A stretch of 64,000 bases of DNA, taken from the NCBI RefSeq assembly GCF_014191055.1, contig NZ_JACHWB010000001.1, forward strand, positions 1,375,973-1,439,972, given 5' to 3'. The position numbers were made by a program, and so were the translations under genes. This document shows, piece after piece, positions 34,848-44,066 of this stretch. A model generated the notes under the pieces. That model had not been told where the DNA came from, made no database searches, and worked only from the letters and a program-made list of their open reading frames with translations. The stretch comes from Microvirga lupini (lineage in GTDB: Bacteria > Pseudomonadota > Alphaproteobacteria > Rhizobiales > Beijerinckiaceae). The stretch's first letter is position 1, and every line of letters begins with the position of its first letter.

Positions 34848-36044
34848 ATGCGCCGCTTCCTGCTGCCTGTTCTGGTCCTTGGCGTCTCCGTTGCAGCCCC
34901 CTGGGCGCAGGCGGCAACCCCGCCGCAGCAGCCCGAGCAGGGGCCCGGCGGACGGGACTACAAGGTGACCGACGTCGTGAAGCGCGGAGTCGGCACGGCC
35001 AGCGCCGGAACCTTCGTGTTCCACGGCAGCGATGCACCCGCCAGAGCGCGCCCTGTCGTCATCTTTCTCCATTCCTGGGGCGCCGTGAACCCGGCGCTCT
35101 ACGGCGGCTGGATCGACCATCTCGCCCGCAAAGGGCATCTCGTGCTCTTTCCGCGCTTCCAGGACGTGAACCGTTCGCGTCCGGCCGACGCCACCAACTT
35201 GGCCGAGACCCTGATCGAGGCCGCCCTGGCGGAACTGGCCAATGATCCGAATGCGAGGCCGGACCGGGAGCGGGTTGCCCTCATCGGCCATTCGGCCGGC
35301 GTGCCTCTCGCCCTCAATCTCGCGGCCGGGGCCGGCTCGGGCAAGGTGCCATCGCCGAAGCTGATTTTCGGTCTGATGGCGGGCGGCATCGCCTCCAACG
35401 AGAAGGAGCGCGGCATCCTCCTGCGCGACCTCTCGACCATCGACCCGCAGACCCTGATCATCACCATGAGCGGCGATCGGGATTACCTGCCTGCCGACCG
35501 CGCCTCGCGGCTCATCCTCCAGCAGGCGAGCGCCGTTCCGGCCGCCCGCAAGCTCTTCATGCGGGCAGCGTCGGACGATCACGGCTTCCCGACGATCACG
35601 GCAACGCTCGCCTCTCCGGGCTCATTGAGGGCGGATTACGATGCTGCCGCCATCAAGCTGCCGCCCGATCCGCCCCGGGATCCGAAGCAGAGAAACACCT
35701 GGCGCTGGAGCGCCGACATGGCGCTCTCCGGGCCGCAGACCATCCTGACCCAGCAGCTCGGCAACAACGTCACCGATACCCTCGATTATCTCGCCTTCTG
35801 GAAGACCTTCGACATGGCCCTCGAAGCGGCGTTTGCCGGCAAGGATGCCTCCGCTCTCGCGCGCGATCCGAAATTCGTCGATATGGGCACCTGGAGCGAC
35901 GGCTGGCCCGTGCGGCGTCTCTCGGCCCAGACGCCCAAGGTCGAGGGGCAGAAGGAGGAGCCAGGCCCGCGCCGTCGGCTGAACATGGCGCCGCCGGAAA
36001 CCAAGCAGGGCCTGTCCGACTTCATCGGTAAGTTGCGTTCGTAA
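34848..36044 (+). CDS. Secreted alpha/beta-hydrolase-fold protein
   Basis: A 398-residue exported protein. The signal peptide is FLLPVLVLGVSVAAPWAQA. An alpha/beta-hydrolase domain follows, with PVVIFLHSWGAVN (oxyanion region), the nucleophile elbow ALIGHSAGVPLAL and the putative acid/histidine region SGDRDYLP...SDDHGFP. The C-terminal 110 residues (from about 290) are not part of the core fold and end in a proline/arginine-rich tail. The substrate is unknown. It lies 64 bp after the methyltransferase gene and 9 bp before murI. Confidence 0.8.
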   Translation: MRRFLLPVLVLGVSVAAPWAQAATPPQQPEQGPGGRDYKVTDVVKRGVGTASAGTFVFHGSDAPARARPVVIFLHSWGAVNPALYGGWIDHLARKGHLVLFPRFQDVNRSRPADATNLAETLIEAALAELANDPNARPDRERVALIGHSAGVPLALNLAAGAGSGKVPSPKLIFGLMAGGIASNEKERGILLRDLSTIDPQTLIITMSGDRDYLPADRASRLILQQASAVPAARKLFMRAASDDHGFPTITATLASPGSLRADYDAAAIKLPPDPPRDPKQRNTWRWSADMALSGPQTILTQQLGNNVTDTLDYLAFWKTFDMALEAAFAGKDASALARDPKFVDMGTWSDGWPVRRLSAQTPKVEGQKEEPGPRRRLNMAPPETKQGLSDFIGKLRS

Positions 36045-36053
36045 GGGTGTGTC

Positions 36054-36926
36054 ATGCGTGCTGATCTTCTGGCAGGGGCGACCTATAATCCTGCCGTCAT
36101 GCCGTCACCTGTCCCCACCATTCTCGTCTTCGATTCCGGCCTCGGTGGTCTCACGGTCTTCTCGGAGGTCCTGAAGGCACGTCCGGACGCCCGCTATGTC
36201 TATGCGGCGGACGATGCCGGCTTCCCCTACGGACGTCTGAGCGAGACGGTGCTGGCGGAGCGGGTGGTCAGCGTCATGGAAAGGCTGATCGCCTTGCACG
36301 ATCCGGACCTCGTGGTGATCGCCTGCAACACGGCATCCACAATCGTGCTGCCGCACCTGCGCGCGCGTTTCTCCGTGCCGTTTGTCGGCACCGTCCCGGC
36401 CATCAAGCCGGCCGCTCAAAGCACGCAGACGGGATATGTCACGGTGCTCGCCACCCCCGGCACGGTGGCGCGGGACTATACCCGCGACCTCATCGAAACC
36501 TATGCGGCGGGCTGCCGGGTCAACCTCGTAGGCTCCCGCCGTCTCGCGGGCATGGCCGAGGCCGAGATGGCCGGCAAGCCCGTCTCGGACGACGAGCTGA
36601 TGGCTGAGCTTCAGCCCTGCTTCGTCTCGGACGAGGGCGGCCGGACGGACGTGGTGGCCCTGGCCTGCACCCATTACCCGCTGCTCCTGCCGCGCTTTCA
36701 GGCCCTAGCGTCCTGGCCAGTGACCTGGATCGATCCGGCCCCGGCCATTGCCCGCCGGGTGACGCAGCTGATCGGTCAGCCGGTGCCCGGCCACGAGGCG
36801 GACGAGAATGAGGCCGTCGCCGTGTTCACCAGCGGCGCCGGGATCAGCCCCGCCCTGCGGGGAGCTTTGCAGGACAAGGGCCTGCCGATGGTCGCCATCG
36901 AGGACATGCCGCTGCTGGTGGGATAA
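36054..36926 (+). CDS. murI: Glutamate racemase
   Basis: A 290-residue cofactor-independent racemase making D-glutamate for peptidoglycan. Signatures are VFDSGLGGLTVFSEV, the first catalytic cysteine in VVIACNTASTIVLPHLR and the second in ALACTHYPLLLPRFQ. The ATG at 36054 has an AAGGGTG ribosome site 9 bp after the hydrolase gene. An ATG 15 codons downstream (MPSPVPTILVFD) would give a start closer to family average, and the choice is open. Confidence 0.95.
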   Translation: MRADLLAGATYNPAVMPSPVPTILVFDSGLGGLTVFSEVLKARPDARYVYAADDAGFPYGRLSETVLAERVVSVMERLIALHDPDLVVIACNTASTIVLPHLRARFSVPFVGTVPAIKPAAQSTQTGYVTVLATPGTVARDYTRDLIETYAAGCRVNLVGSRRLAGMAEAEMAGKPVSDDELMAELQPCFVSDEGGRTDVVALACTHYPLLLPRFQALASWPVTWIDPAPAIARRVTQLIGQPVPGHEADENEAVAVFTSGAGISPALRGALQDKGLPMVAIEDMPLLVG

Positions 36927-36937
36927 ACCGTTCCCTC

Positions 36938-36977
36938 GTCATCCCGGATCTCCGCTGCGCTTCGTCCGGGATGACGG
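36938..36977. repeat. REP-like palindrome (GTCATCCCGGA...TCCGGGATGAC)
   Basis: An 11-bp perfect inverted repeat around a GC-rich loop in the gap after murI. It may terminate the murI transcript. Confidence 0.7.
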
Positions 36978-36987
36978 AAGAGGTCGA

Positions 36988-37016
36988 TTGACTTTCCCGC
37001 CTTTTCCGCCTAAACC
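36988..37016 (+). promoter_or_regulatory. Predicted sigma-70 promoter of rpsD
   Basis: TTGACT (36988-36993), a 17-bp spacer and TAAACC (37011-37016), leaving a leader of about 130 bases before rpsD that could carry the S4 autoregulatory site; no pseudoknot was worked out. Confidence 0.45.
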
Positions 37017-37153
37017 CCACCCGTTCACGCGGTCCTTATCGGGGCCGCGTAACTTTTTACGCTCCCGTGGCCCGGCTCTAAGTCGGCCTGTCGTCCTGAA
37101 AAGGAAGAGGAGGGCGCGTTCCTCGCAAATTCGACAACACAAGAGGAACAGCG

Positions 37154-37771
37154 ATGTCGAAGCGCATTCAGGCCAAGCACAAGCTTGACCGCCGCATGGG
37201 TCAGAATATCTGGGGCCGCCCGAAGAGCCCTGTGAACCGCCGCGAATACGGCCCCGGCCAGCACGGCCAGCGCCGTAAGGGCAAGATGTCCGACTTCGGC
37301 ACGCAGCTGCGCGCCAAGCAGAAGCTCAAGGGCTACTACGCCAACATCACCGAGAAGCAGTTCCGCCGCTACTACGCGGAGGCGATCCGCCAGAAGGGCG
37401 ATTCCGGTGAGAATCTGGTCGGTCTGCTCGAGCGCCGTCTCGACGCGGTCGTGTACCGCGCGAAGTTCGTCGCGACCCCCTTCGCCGCCCGTCAGTTCGT
37501 CAACCATGGTCACGTGAAGGTCAACGGCCGCCGCGTGAACATTCCGAGCTTCCTCGTGAAGCCGGGTGACGTGATCGAGGTGAAGGACAAGTCGAAGCAG
37601 CTCGAGGTCGTCGTGGTGGCGAGCCAGCTCGCCGAGCGCGATGTGCCGGACTACATCGAGGTCGATCACTCCAAGATGACGGCCCGCGTGACGCGCATCC
37701 CGACCCTGTCGGAAGTGCCGTACCCGGTCCAGATGGAACCGAACCTCGTGATCGAGTTCTATTCGCGCTAA
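37154..37771 (+). CDS. rpsD: 30S ribosomal protein S4
   Basis: A 205-residue primary 16S rRNA-binding protein of the small subunit. The N-terminal region [22 protein letters not shown] is followed by the S4 RNA-binding domain ([42 protein letters not shown] in pieces) and the C-terminus LVIEFYSR. It is monocistronic here, not in the alpha operon, as is usual in alphaproteobacteria. It has its own predicted promoter and a strong terminator. Confidence 0.98.
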   Translation: MSKRIQAKHKLDRRMGQNIWGRPKSPVNRREYGPGQHGQRRKGKMSDFGTQLRAKQKLKGYYANITEKQFRRYYAEAIRQKGDSGENLVGLLERRLDAVVYRAKFVATPFAARQFVNHGHVKVNGRRVNIPSFLVKPGDVIEVKDKSKQLEVVVVASQLAERDVPDYIEVDHSKMTARVTRIPTLSEVPYPVQMEPNLVIEFYSR

Positions 37772-37797
37772 TCGCCGCGAAAGCTTACTTCGATACG

Positions 37798-37824
37798 AAA
37801 AGGCCGCCCACCGGGCGGCCTTTT
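37798..37824 (+). terminator. Bidirectional intrinsic terminator after rpsD
   Basis: A 12-bp perfect stem (AAAAGGCCGCCC / GGGCGGCCTTTT) with a 3-base loop and flanking A/T tracts, between rpsD and the convergent Spy-like gene. Confidence 0.92.
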
Positions 37825-37837
37825 TGCTTATGTGAGC

Positions 37838-38437
37838 TTACTGCTGAGCCGGGGCACGTGGGCCGCCGTGGTTCATCCCGCCGCGGCCATGCTCCATCAT
37901 GCCCATGCGATGATGGTCGCCGCGTCCACGGCGTCCGCCGCGCTCATGCCAGCGCGGACCGTCGTTATCGACCGCTTCGCGCAGGAGGCGGGGCGCAATC
38001 CGCTTCTGGTCCTCGGTGAGCGTATCCCAGAGGGGGCGAAGAGCCGTCGTGACGGCCGTCGAGCGCTGGGCCCGTTCCGACACCATGGCGCTGCGCCGCT
38101 CGAGGCGCTGCATGAAGTCCATGGACCGGCGTTCGTCGCGGTCGGGACGCTCCTGCATGCGGGTGAACCGCTCGCCGGCGGACGCCCGGATGGCGCTCTC
38201 AACGGGGGCCCAGAGGCGCTCCTGATCGGCAGTGAGCTTCAGGCCGGCCTTGATCGAGGCGATGCGGGCATCGACGAGGCGGTTGAAGTCATCCTGGCTC
38301 ATGCGGGGGCGGCGATCCTGCCGGGTCTGATCCTGCGAGGCCGCCGGTGTCTCTGGAGCAGGGCTCTGCTGCGCCAGCGCATACGTGCCGGAGCCGGCCA
38401 AAAGAGCTGCGAGAGCGAGGGTGGCGATTGTTTTCAT
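37838..38437 (-). CDS. Spy/CpxP-family (LTxxQ) periplasmic protein
   Basis: A 199-residue periplasmic protein. A signal peptide (TIATLALAALLAGSGTYALA) leads into a helical domain with two LTxxQ-like motifs, LTADQ and LTEDQ, the hallmark of Spy/CpxP proteins. The C-terminus is rich in H, M, G and R (RGRGDHHRMGMMEHGRGG), which suggests metal (Cu/Ni/Zn) binding. Spy is an ATP-independent chaperone and CpxP a sensor inhibitor; related CnrX/ZraP proteins bind metals. The ATG at 38437 has an excellent GGAGG site. No two-component pair is adjacent. Confidence 0.85.
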   Translation of the reverse strand: MKTIATLALAALLAGSGTYALAQQSPAPETPAASQDQTRQDRRPRMSQDDFNRLVDARIASIKAGLKLTADQERLWAPVESAIRASAGERFTRMQERPDRDERRSMDFMQRLERRSAMVSERAQRSTAVTTALRPLWDTLTEDQKRIAPRLLREAVDNDGPRWHERGGRRGRGDHHRMGMMEHGRGGMNHGGPRAPAQQ

Positions 38438-38535
38438 GCGGATATCCTCCGTGGTGACGATAAGGACAAGATTGCTCCCATCCTGCTCTCGCCCCCATGA
38501 CTGCCGCATGAACTTTTCGTCATGTGGGAGGCACG

Positions 38536-39087
38536 TTACAGCCGCTTCAGGAAACCGGCAAACCGCATCAGCCCCTCGGGCCAGGGGCCGTGGCCGCTTT
38601 CCGTGTTGAGGTGGCCGGCATCGCCCGCATCGACCACCGCCGCCCCCCAGGCATAGGCGATGTCCTCCGCCTTGGCGTAGTCGCAGTGCGGGTCGGTGCG
38701 GCTCGCAACCAGGACCGATGGGAAGGGGAAGGGATCGCGCGGGATCGGCGCGAAGGCACGGTCGATGTCCGGGATGAAATCGGGCCGCTCCACGTCCGGC
38801 ATGCTGACCAGAAAGGCGCCCTGAACCTTCCCCTTCGGCAGGCGCGGGGCTGCATGGGCGATGGCCAGCACACCAAGGCTGTGACCGACCAGCACGACCG
38901 GCTTTTCGGCGCGCTTCACGTCCTGGGCGATGCGTTCGACCCAGGCGTCCTTGTTCGGGGCGTCCCAGTTCTCCTGCTCGACCCGCCACGCGGTCGAGAG
39001 CTGGCGCTCCCATCGGCTCTGCCAATGGTCATCGCCGGAATTCGTGTAGCCTGGAACGATGAGGATGTCGCAATCGGAGGTTTTCAT
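38536..39087 (-). CDS. RBBP9/YdeN-family alpha/beta hydrolase
   Basis: A 183-residue small serine hydrolase. The N-terminal DILIVPGYTNSGDDHWQSRWE, the nucleophile elbow LVGHSLGVLAIAH, ASRTDPHCDY (acid) and DAGDAGHLNTESGHGPWPEG (histidine) are the complete signature of the RBBP9/YdeN (DUF1234-type) family. The substrate is unknown. It lies 31 bp downstream of cfa on the same strand, so is probably co-transcribed. Confidence 0.92.
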   Translation of the reverse strand: MKTSDCDILIVPGYTNSGDDHWQSRWERQLSTAWRVEQENWDAPNKDAWVERIAQDVKRAEKPVVLVGHSLGVLAIAHAAPRLPKGKVQGAFLVSMPDVERPDFIPDIDRAFAPIPRDPFPFPSVLVASRTDPHCDYAKAEDIAYAWGAAVVDAGDAGHLNTESGHGPWPEGLMRFAGFLKRL

Positions 39088-39118
39088 GCTCCCGAGATAA
39101 AGGCCGCCCGGGCCCCGT

Positions 39119-40369
39119 TCAAGCGCTCCTCTTCAACTCCATGCCCTCCGCCTCCTTGAGGGCGGCTTCCCGCTCGGCCATGTAGGCGCGGGTCAGGGGC
39201 ACCACGTCGTTGCGCCGGGCAAGCTGGACCTGGAACACCACCGCATCCTGCCAGCGGAAGGCCGATTCCGACATGGCGAGGTAGCATTCCCACATCCGGC
39301 AGAAGCGCTCGTCATAGAGCTTCAGGACCTCTGCGCGATGGGCCAGGAAGCGCTCCCGCCAGGCCTGCAGGGTATAGGCATAGTGCAGGCGCAGGATTTC
39401 GACATCGGTGACGATCAGCCCAGCCCGCTCGATCGCCGGCATCATCTCCGACAGCACGGGCAGGTGCCCGCCCGGGAAGATGTATTTCGTGATCCAGGGG
39501 TTGGTGGGGTAGGGCGTGCCGGAGCGTCCGATGGTGTGGAGGAGCATCACGCCGTCCGCCTTCAGGAGACTGCGGCAGGTCTGGAAGTACTCGTCATAGG
39601 AGGGTGGGCCCACATGCTCGAACATGCCCACCGAGACGATGCGGTCGAAGCTGCCGGTGGTGGACCGGTAATCCTCAAGCTCGAACCGGACCCGGTCGAG
39701 CAGGCCCGCCGCCGCCGCTCGCCGGCGCGAGGCTTCGAGCTGCTCCTCGGACAGCGTGATTCCCCTGACCATGCCGGCGCCTGCCACCTGAGCCAGGTAA
39801 AGTCCCATCCCGCCCCAGCCGGAGCCGATGTCGAGGACGCTATGGCCCCGGTTCACCATCAGCTTGGCCGCGATATGCCGTTTCTTGGCGAGCTGCGCCT
39901 CCTCCAGGCTGACATTGGGGTGGTCGAAATAGGCGCAGGAATACTGACGGTCGCTGTCGAGGAAGAGCGCGTAGAGGCGGCCATCCAAGTCGTAATGATG
40001 GGCGACGTTGCGCTTGGATCGTGCCGCATCGTTCTCTGCCCGGCGCATCATCCAATTGCGGATCCTGCGCAGCCGCTTCAGGGGCAGCTCGTCCAGCTCT
40101 CCATGGATGTCCTGCAGAAGAAGCTGGAGCAGGTCGAGGATCGTGCCCCGCTCGATGACGAGACGCCCCTCGACGAACAGCTCGCCGAGCTTCAGTTCGG
40201 GGTGGAGGCACAGCGCCATTTGGGCGGCTGCATCCGTGAACCGGATCGCGACATCCGGGCCGCTGTCATCACCGAAGGTAAAGTCTCTACCCTCGGCGGT
40301 TCTCATCGTCAGGGTGCCGTGCTTCACGGCGCGCGTGAAAGCGGCGGCAAGGATCTTCTCTGACAGCAT
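39119..40369 (-). CDS. cfa: Cyclopropane-fatty-acyl-phospholipid synthase
   Basis: A 416-residue SAM-dependent enzyme adding a methylene bridge to unsaturated membrane lipids. The N-terminal lipid-binding part is followed by NVAHHYDLDGRLYALFLDSDRQYSCAYF, the SAM motif VLDIGSGWGGMGLYLA, EQLEASRRRAA and VGMFEHVGPPSYDEYF. The ATG at 40369 is preferred over a GTG 11 codons upstream. It follows purB by 73 bp. The modified lipids typically matter in stationary phase or acid stress. Confidence 0.93.
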   Translation of the reverse strand: MLSEKILAAAFTRAVKHGTLTMRTAEGRDFTFGDDSGPDVAIRFTDAAAQMALCLHPELKLGELFVEGRLVIERGTILDLLQLLLQDIHGELDELPLKRLRRIRNWMMRRAENDAARSKRNVAHHYDLDGRLYALFLDSDRQYSCAYFDHPNVSLEEAQLAKKRHIAAKLMVNRGHSVLDIGSGWGGMGLYLAQVAGAGMVRGITLSEEQLEASRRRAAAAGLLDRVRFELEDYRSTTGSFDRIVSVGMFEHVGPPSYDEYFQTCRSLLKADGVMLLHTIGRSGTPYPTNPWITKYIFPGGHLPVLSEMMPAIERAGLIVTDVEILRLHYAYTLQAWRERFLAHRAEVLKLYDERFCRMWECYLAMSESAFRWQDAVVFQVQLARRNDVVPLTRAYMAEREAALKEAEGMELKRSA

Positions 40370-40442
40370 GGTCGCAATCCCCGTGCCGTTGATCTCCTGC
40401 ACGGGGATTGTCTCTCGTTAAGGAAAAATGTCCAGCCGGGAG

Positions 40443-41756
40443 CTATGCGTTGCCGGCGCCGAAGACCCGCGTGAAGATCGTATCCACATGCTTGAAGTGG
40501 TAACCGAGATCGAAACAGGTCTCGATCTCGTCCGCCGACAGGTATTTCGTCACGTCGGCGTCGTTCTTCAGGAGGCTGAGGAAGTCGCCTTCGCCGCGCC
40601 AGACCGGCATGGCGTTGCGCTGGACGAGCCGGTAGGCGTCCTCGCGTGAGGCGCCCTTCTGGGTCAGGGCCAGCAGCACGCGCTGCGAGTGGACGAGGCC
40701 GCCGAGGCGGTCCAGGTTCTTCTGCATGTTCTCCGGATAGACCACGAGCTTGTCGATCACGTTCGTGAGCCGTGCCAGGGCGAAGTCCAGGGTCACGGTG
40801 GCGTCGGGGCCGATCATGCGCTCGACGGACGAGTGGGAGATGTCCCGCTCGTGCCAGAGGGCCACGTTCTCCATGGCCGGCATCGCATAGGCCCGGACCA
40901 TGCGTGCCAAGCCTGTCAGGTTCTCGGTCAGCACCGGATTGCGCTTGTGCGGCATGGCCGACGAGCCCTTCTGGCCGGCCGAGAAGAACTCCTCGGCCTC
41001 CAGCACCTCGCTGCGCTGCAGGTGGCGAACTTCCGTGGCCAGCCGCTCGATGGAGGAGGCGATGACGCCGAGCGTCGCGAAATACATGGCGTGCCGGTCG
41101 CGGGGGATCACCTGGGTCGACACGGGCTCGACTGACAAGCCCATCTGCTCGGCCACGTATTCCTCGACGGAAGGATCGATATTGGCAAAGGTGCCGACCG
41201 CGCCCGAGATGGCGCAGGTGGAGATCTCCCGCTGGGCCTCGATGAGCCGGATCTTGCAGCGTTCGAACTCGGCATAGGCCTGCGCGAGCTTGAGGCCGAA
41301 GGTGGTGGGCTCCGCATGGATGCCGTGCGACCGCCCGATGGTCGGCGTCATCTTGTGCTCGAGGGCCCGGCGCTTGATGGCGGCCAGCAGCTCGTCCATG
41401 TCGCGCAGCAGGATGTCGGTGGCGCGGGCAAGCTGCACGTTGAACGTGGTGTCGAGCACGTCCGAGGAGGTCATGCCCTGGTGGACGAAGCGGGCTTCGG
41501 GGCCGACGATCTCGGAGAGATGGGTCAGGAACGCGATGACGTCGTGCTTGACCTCGCGCTCGATGGCGTCGATCCGCTCCACGTCGAAGGTGGCCTTGGA
41601 GCCCTTGTCCCAGACCGTCTCCGCCGCCTCCTTCGGCACGACGCCCAGATTGGCGAGCGCCGTGGTGGCGTGGGCCTCGATCTCGAACCAGATGCGGAAC
41701 TTGGTTTCCGGCGACCAGATGGCCACCATCTCGGGACGGCTGTAACGGGGGATCAT
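40443..41756 (-). CDS. purB: Adenylosuccinate lyase
   Basis: A 437-residue fumarase/aspartase-superfamily lyase acting twice in purine synthesis (SAICAR to AICAR; adenylosuccinate to AMP). Signatures are MIPRYSRPEMVAIWS, FVHQGMTSSDVLDT, TIGRSHGIHAEPTTFG (catalytic His) and the superfamily loop GSSAMPHKRNPVLTENL. The length is that of the short, B. subtilis-type enzyme. It lies 59 bp downstream of rpe on the same strand. Confidence 0.97.
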   Translation of the reverse strand: MIPRYSRPEMVAIWSPETKFRIWFEIEAHATTALANLGVVPKEAAETVWDKGSKATFDVERIDAIEREVKHDVIAFLTHLSEIVGPEARFVHQGMTSSDVLDTTFNVQLARATDILLRDMDELLAAIKRRALEHKMTPTIGRSHGIHAEPTTFGLKLAQAYAEFERCKIRLIEAQREISTCAISGAVGTFANIDPSVEEYVAEQMGLSVEPVSTQVIPRDRHAMYFATLGVIASSIERLATEVRHLQRSEVLEAEEFFSAGQKGSSAMPHKRNPVLTENLTGLARMVRAYAMPAMENVALWHERDISHSSVERMIGPDATVTLDFALARLTNVIDKLVVYPENMQKNLDRLGGLVHSQRVLLALTQKGASREDAYRLVQRNAMPVWRGEGDFLSLLKNDADVTKYLSADEIETCFDLGYHFKHVDTIFTRVFGAGNA

Positions 41757-41815
41757 GGCTGTTCACTTCCACGCGGGGGATATGCCCCGCGCGGTAGCAC
41801 GATAGGCCCCTGATC

Positions 41816-42487
41816 TCAACGCGCCTTTGCCGCCGCCTCGCGGATGGCTGCCATGTTGGCGGCGTAGGCCGAGGGACCGCCCTTGAAGGTGGCGGAGCCG
41901 GCGACGAGCACGTTGGCGCCGGCCTCGGCCACGAGCGGCGCGGTCTCGGCCGTCACGCCGCCGTCGATCTCGATATCGATGTCGCGGTCGCCGACCATCT
42001 CCTTGATCCGGCGCAGCTTGGTGCAGACGGAGGGAATGAAGGCCTGCCCGCCGAAGCCGGGATTGACCGTCATGAGGAGGATCAGGTCGACCTCGTCGAT
42101 CACCGGCTCGATGGAGCCCTCGTGGGTGCCGGGATTGAGCACGATGCCGGCCTTCTTGCCGAGCTTGCGGATGGTCTGGAGCGACCGGTGCAGGTGCGGG
42201 CCCGCTTCCGCGTGGATGCTGATGACGTCCGCGCCCGCCTTGGCGAAGGCTTCGAGATAGGGATCGACCGGCGCGATCATCAGGTGCACGTCGAAGACCT
42301 TCTGGGTGTGGGGGCGCAGGGCCTTCACCACGTCGGGCCCGATGGTGATGTTCGGCACGAAGTGGCCGTCCATCACATCGATATGGATCCAGTCCGCGCC
42401 GGCGGCGTCGATGGCGCGGATTTCCTCTCCGAGCTTCGAGAAATCGGAGGCAAGGATCGAGGGGGCGATGAGGAGGGGGCGTGTCAT
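41816..42487 (-). CDS. rpe: Ribulose-phosphate 3-epimerase
   Basis: A 223-residue TIM-barrel enzyme interconverting ribulose 5-phosphate and xylulose 5-phosphate. Signatures are [35 protein letters not shown] (metal/catalytic Asp-His), [20 protein letters not shown] and [21 protein letters not shown]. The ATG at 42487 gives [12 protein letters not shown]; the much longer open frame upstream is a shadow of the oxidase gene. First gene of the rpe-purB-cfa-hydrolase run. Confidence 0.97.
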   Translation of the reverse strand: MTRPLLIAPSILASDFSKLGEEIRAIDAAGADWIHIDVMDGHFVPNITIGPDVVKALRPHTQKVFDVHLMIAPVDPYLEAFAKAGADVISIHAEAGPHLHRSLQTIRKLGKKAGIVLNPGTHEGSIEPVIDEVDLILLMTVNPGFGGQAFIPSVCTKLRRIKEMVGDRDIDIEIDGGVTAETAPLVAEAGANVLVAGSATFKGGPSAYAANMAAIREAAAKAR

Positions 42488-42697
42488 GCCGCGGCGGTAG
42501 CACGAGCCTTTTTCCGCCGCAACGGGACATTGCGGCGCGAGCCCAACCAATTGAAGACCACTTGGCTGGGGAGAGGCTCTCTTGTGACAGGAAATCCGTG
42601 GACGCCTCCGAGCGAACGGGAGTAAAGATTGCCTCATCAATAGGCATGAACCTCGTCCTCCGATGCCGGACGACGAGTGGAACGGGGCAGGATCTCG

Positions 42698-43939
42698 ATG
42701 CGTAAGGATGTGGTTGTTCTCGGGGCCGGGATCGTCGGCGTGTCCATTGCCGTGCACCTGCAGAAGCGCGGTCGTTCGGTCCTGCTGGTCGACAAGCGCA
42801 AGCCCGGCGAGGAAACCTCCTTCGGCAATGCCGGCCTGATCCAGCGTGAGGGCGTCTATCCGTACGGCTTCCCGCACGATTTCGGCGCGCTCCTGCGCTA
42901 TGCGCTGAACAACACCATCGATGCCCATTACCACTGGGCCGCGATTCCGAAGCTTGCGCCTTTCCTGTGGCAGTACTGGATGCATTCGCGTCCCGCCCAG
43001 CACAAGGCGATCGCCCGGATGTATGCGCCCCTGATCGAGCGCAGCGTCACCGAGCACATGGCGCTGGCGGAAGAATCCGGCTCCACGCATCTGATCCGCC
43101 CGACCGGCTGGATGAAGGTATTCCGCGACGAGAAGAGCCGCGACGAGCAGTTCGCGGACGCCGAAGAGGTGAAGCGCGATTTCGGCGTCAATTTCGATGC
43201 CCTCGACACCAGAGCCGTGGCTGAGCGCGAGCCGCACCTCAAGGTGGAGACCAAGGGCGGGATCCACTGGACCGATCCGGCCTCCGTGTCGGATCCCCAC
43301 ATGCTCACCATGGGCTATGTCGGCCTGTTCGAGCGCCTTGGAGGCGAACTGGCGGCAGGGGATGCCAAGACCCTGGAAGAAACCCCGACGGGCTGGCGCG
43401 TCCAGACCGAGAGGGGGCCCGTGGAGGCCGGCGCCGTCGTCATCGCACTCGGCGCCTGGGCCGACGTGGTGACGACCAAGCTCGGCTACAACCTGCCGCT
43501 CGCGGTCAAGCGCGGCTACCACATGCATTACAAGCCGCAGGGCAATGCGGTGCTCAACCGGCCGACGCTCGATTTCGACCGCGGCTACTTCCTGGCGCCC
43601 ATGTCGAAGGGCATCCGCCTCACCACGGGAGCCGAGTTCGCCAATCGTGACGCGCCGAAAACCCCGGTGCAACTCGGCCGCGCTGAGCCGATTGCGCGCG
43701 AGTTCTTCCCATTGGGCGAGCGGGTTGATCCGGAGCCGTGGATGGGCATGCGTCCCTGCACGCCGGATATGATGCCGGTCATCGGTCCGGCGCCCAAGCA
43801 TAAGAACCTCTGGTTCGGCTTCGGTCACGCCCATCACGGCCTGACCCTCGGCCCCGTCACAGGCCGCCTCCTTGCCGAGATGATCACGGGCGAGCAGCCG
43901 GTGGTCGACCCGAAGCCTTACCGGGCCGACAGGTTCTAG
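42698..43939 (+). CDS. FAD-dependent D-amino-acid dehydrogenase-like oxidoreductase (DadA family)
   Basis: A 413-residue DAO-family flavoprotein. The FAD-binding GxGxxG is in [18 protein letters not shown], followed by [15 protein letters not shown], and the C-terminus [15 protein letters not shown] then [24 protein letters not shown] is typical of DadA-type enzymes, which oxidise D-amino acids to 2-oxo acids and pass electrons to the membrane. The substrate is not certain; D-hydroxy acids or sarcosine-like compounds are alternatives. The ATG at 42698 follows GGGGCAGGA. Confidence 0.9.
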   Translation: MRKDVVVLGAGIVGVSIAVHLQKRGRSVLLVDKRKPGEETSFGNAGLIQREGVYPYGFPHDFGALLRYALNNTIDAHYHWAAIPKLAPFLWQYWMHSRPAQHKAIARMYAPLIERSVTEHMALAEESGSTHLIRPTGWMKVFRDEKSRDEQFADAEEVKRDFGVNFDALDTRAVAEREPHLKVETKGGIHWTDPASVSDPHMLTMGYVGLFERLGGELAAGDAKTLEETPTGWRVQTERGPVEAGAVVIALGAWADVVTTKLGYNLPLAVKRGYHMHYKPQGNAVLNRPTLDFDRGYFLAPMSKGIRLTTGAEFANRDAPKTPVQLGRAEPIAREFFPLGERVDPEPWMGMRPCTPDMMPVIGPAPKHKNLWFGFGHAHHGLTLGPVTGRLLAEMITGEQPVVDPKPYRADRF

Positions 43940-44066
43940 GCACCTATCCATTCTGCCCTTGCCCTGAATGGCATCTCAAGAATCCCGTCCTATCCGTTTG
44001 GAGGGGAAAGGGCTTGAATGAGACAACAGACCCTTTATGATCTGCTCCAACGTTACGGGGGCACGG

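Noticed and set aside
42488..43951. Minus-strand extension of rpe (711-codon frame)
   Set aside because: Antisense to the FAD oxidase gene; the epimerase begins at [10 protein letters not shown], the normal family length.
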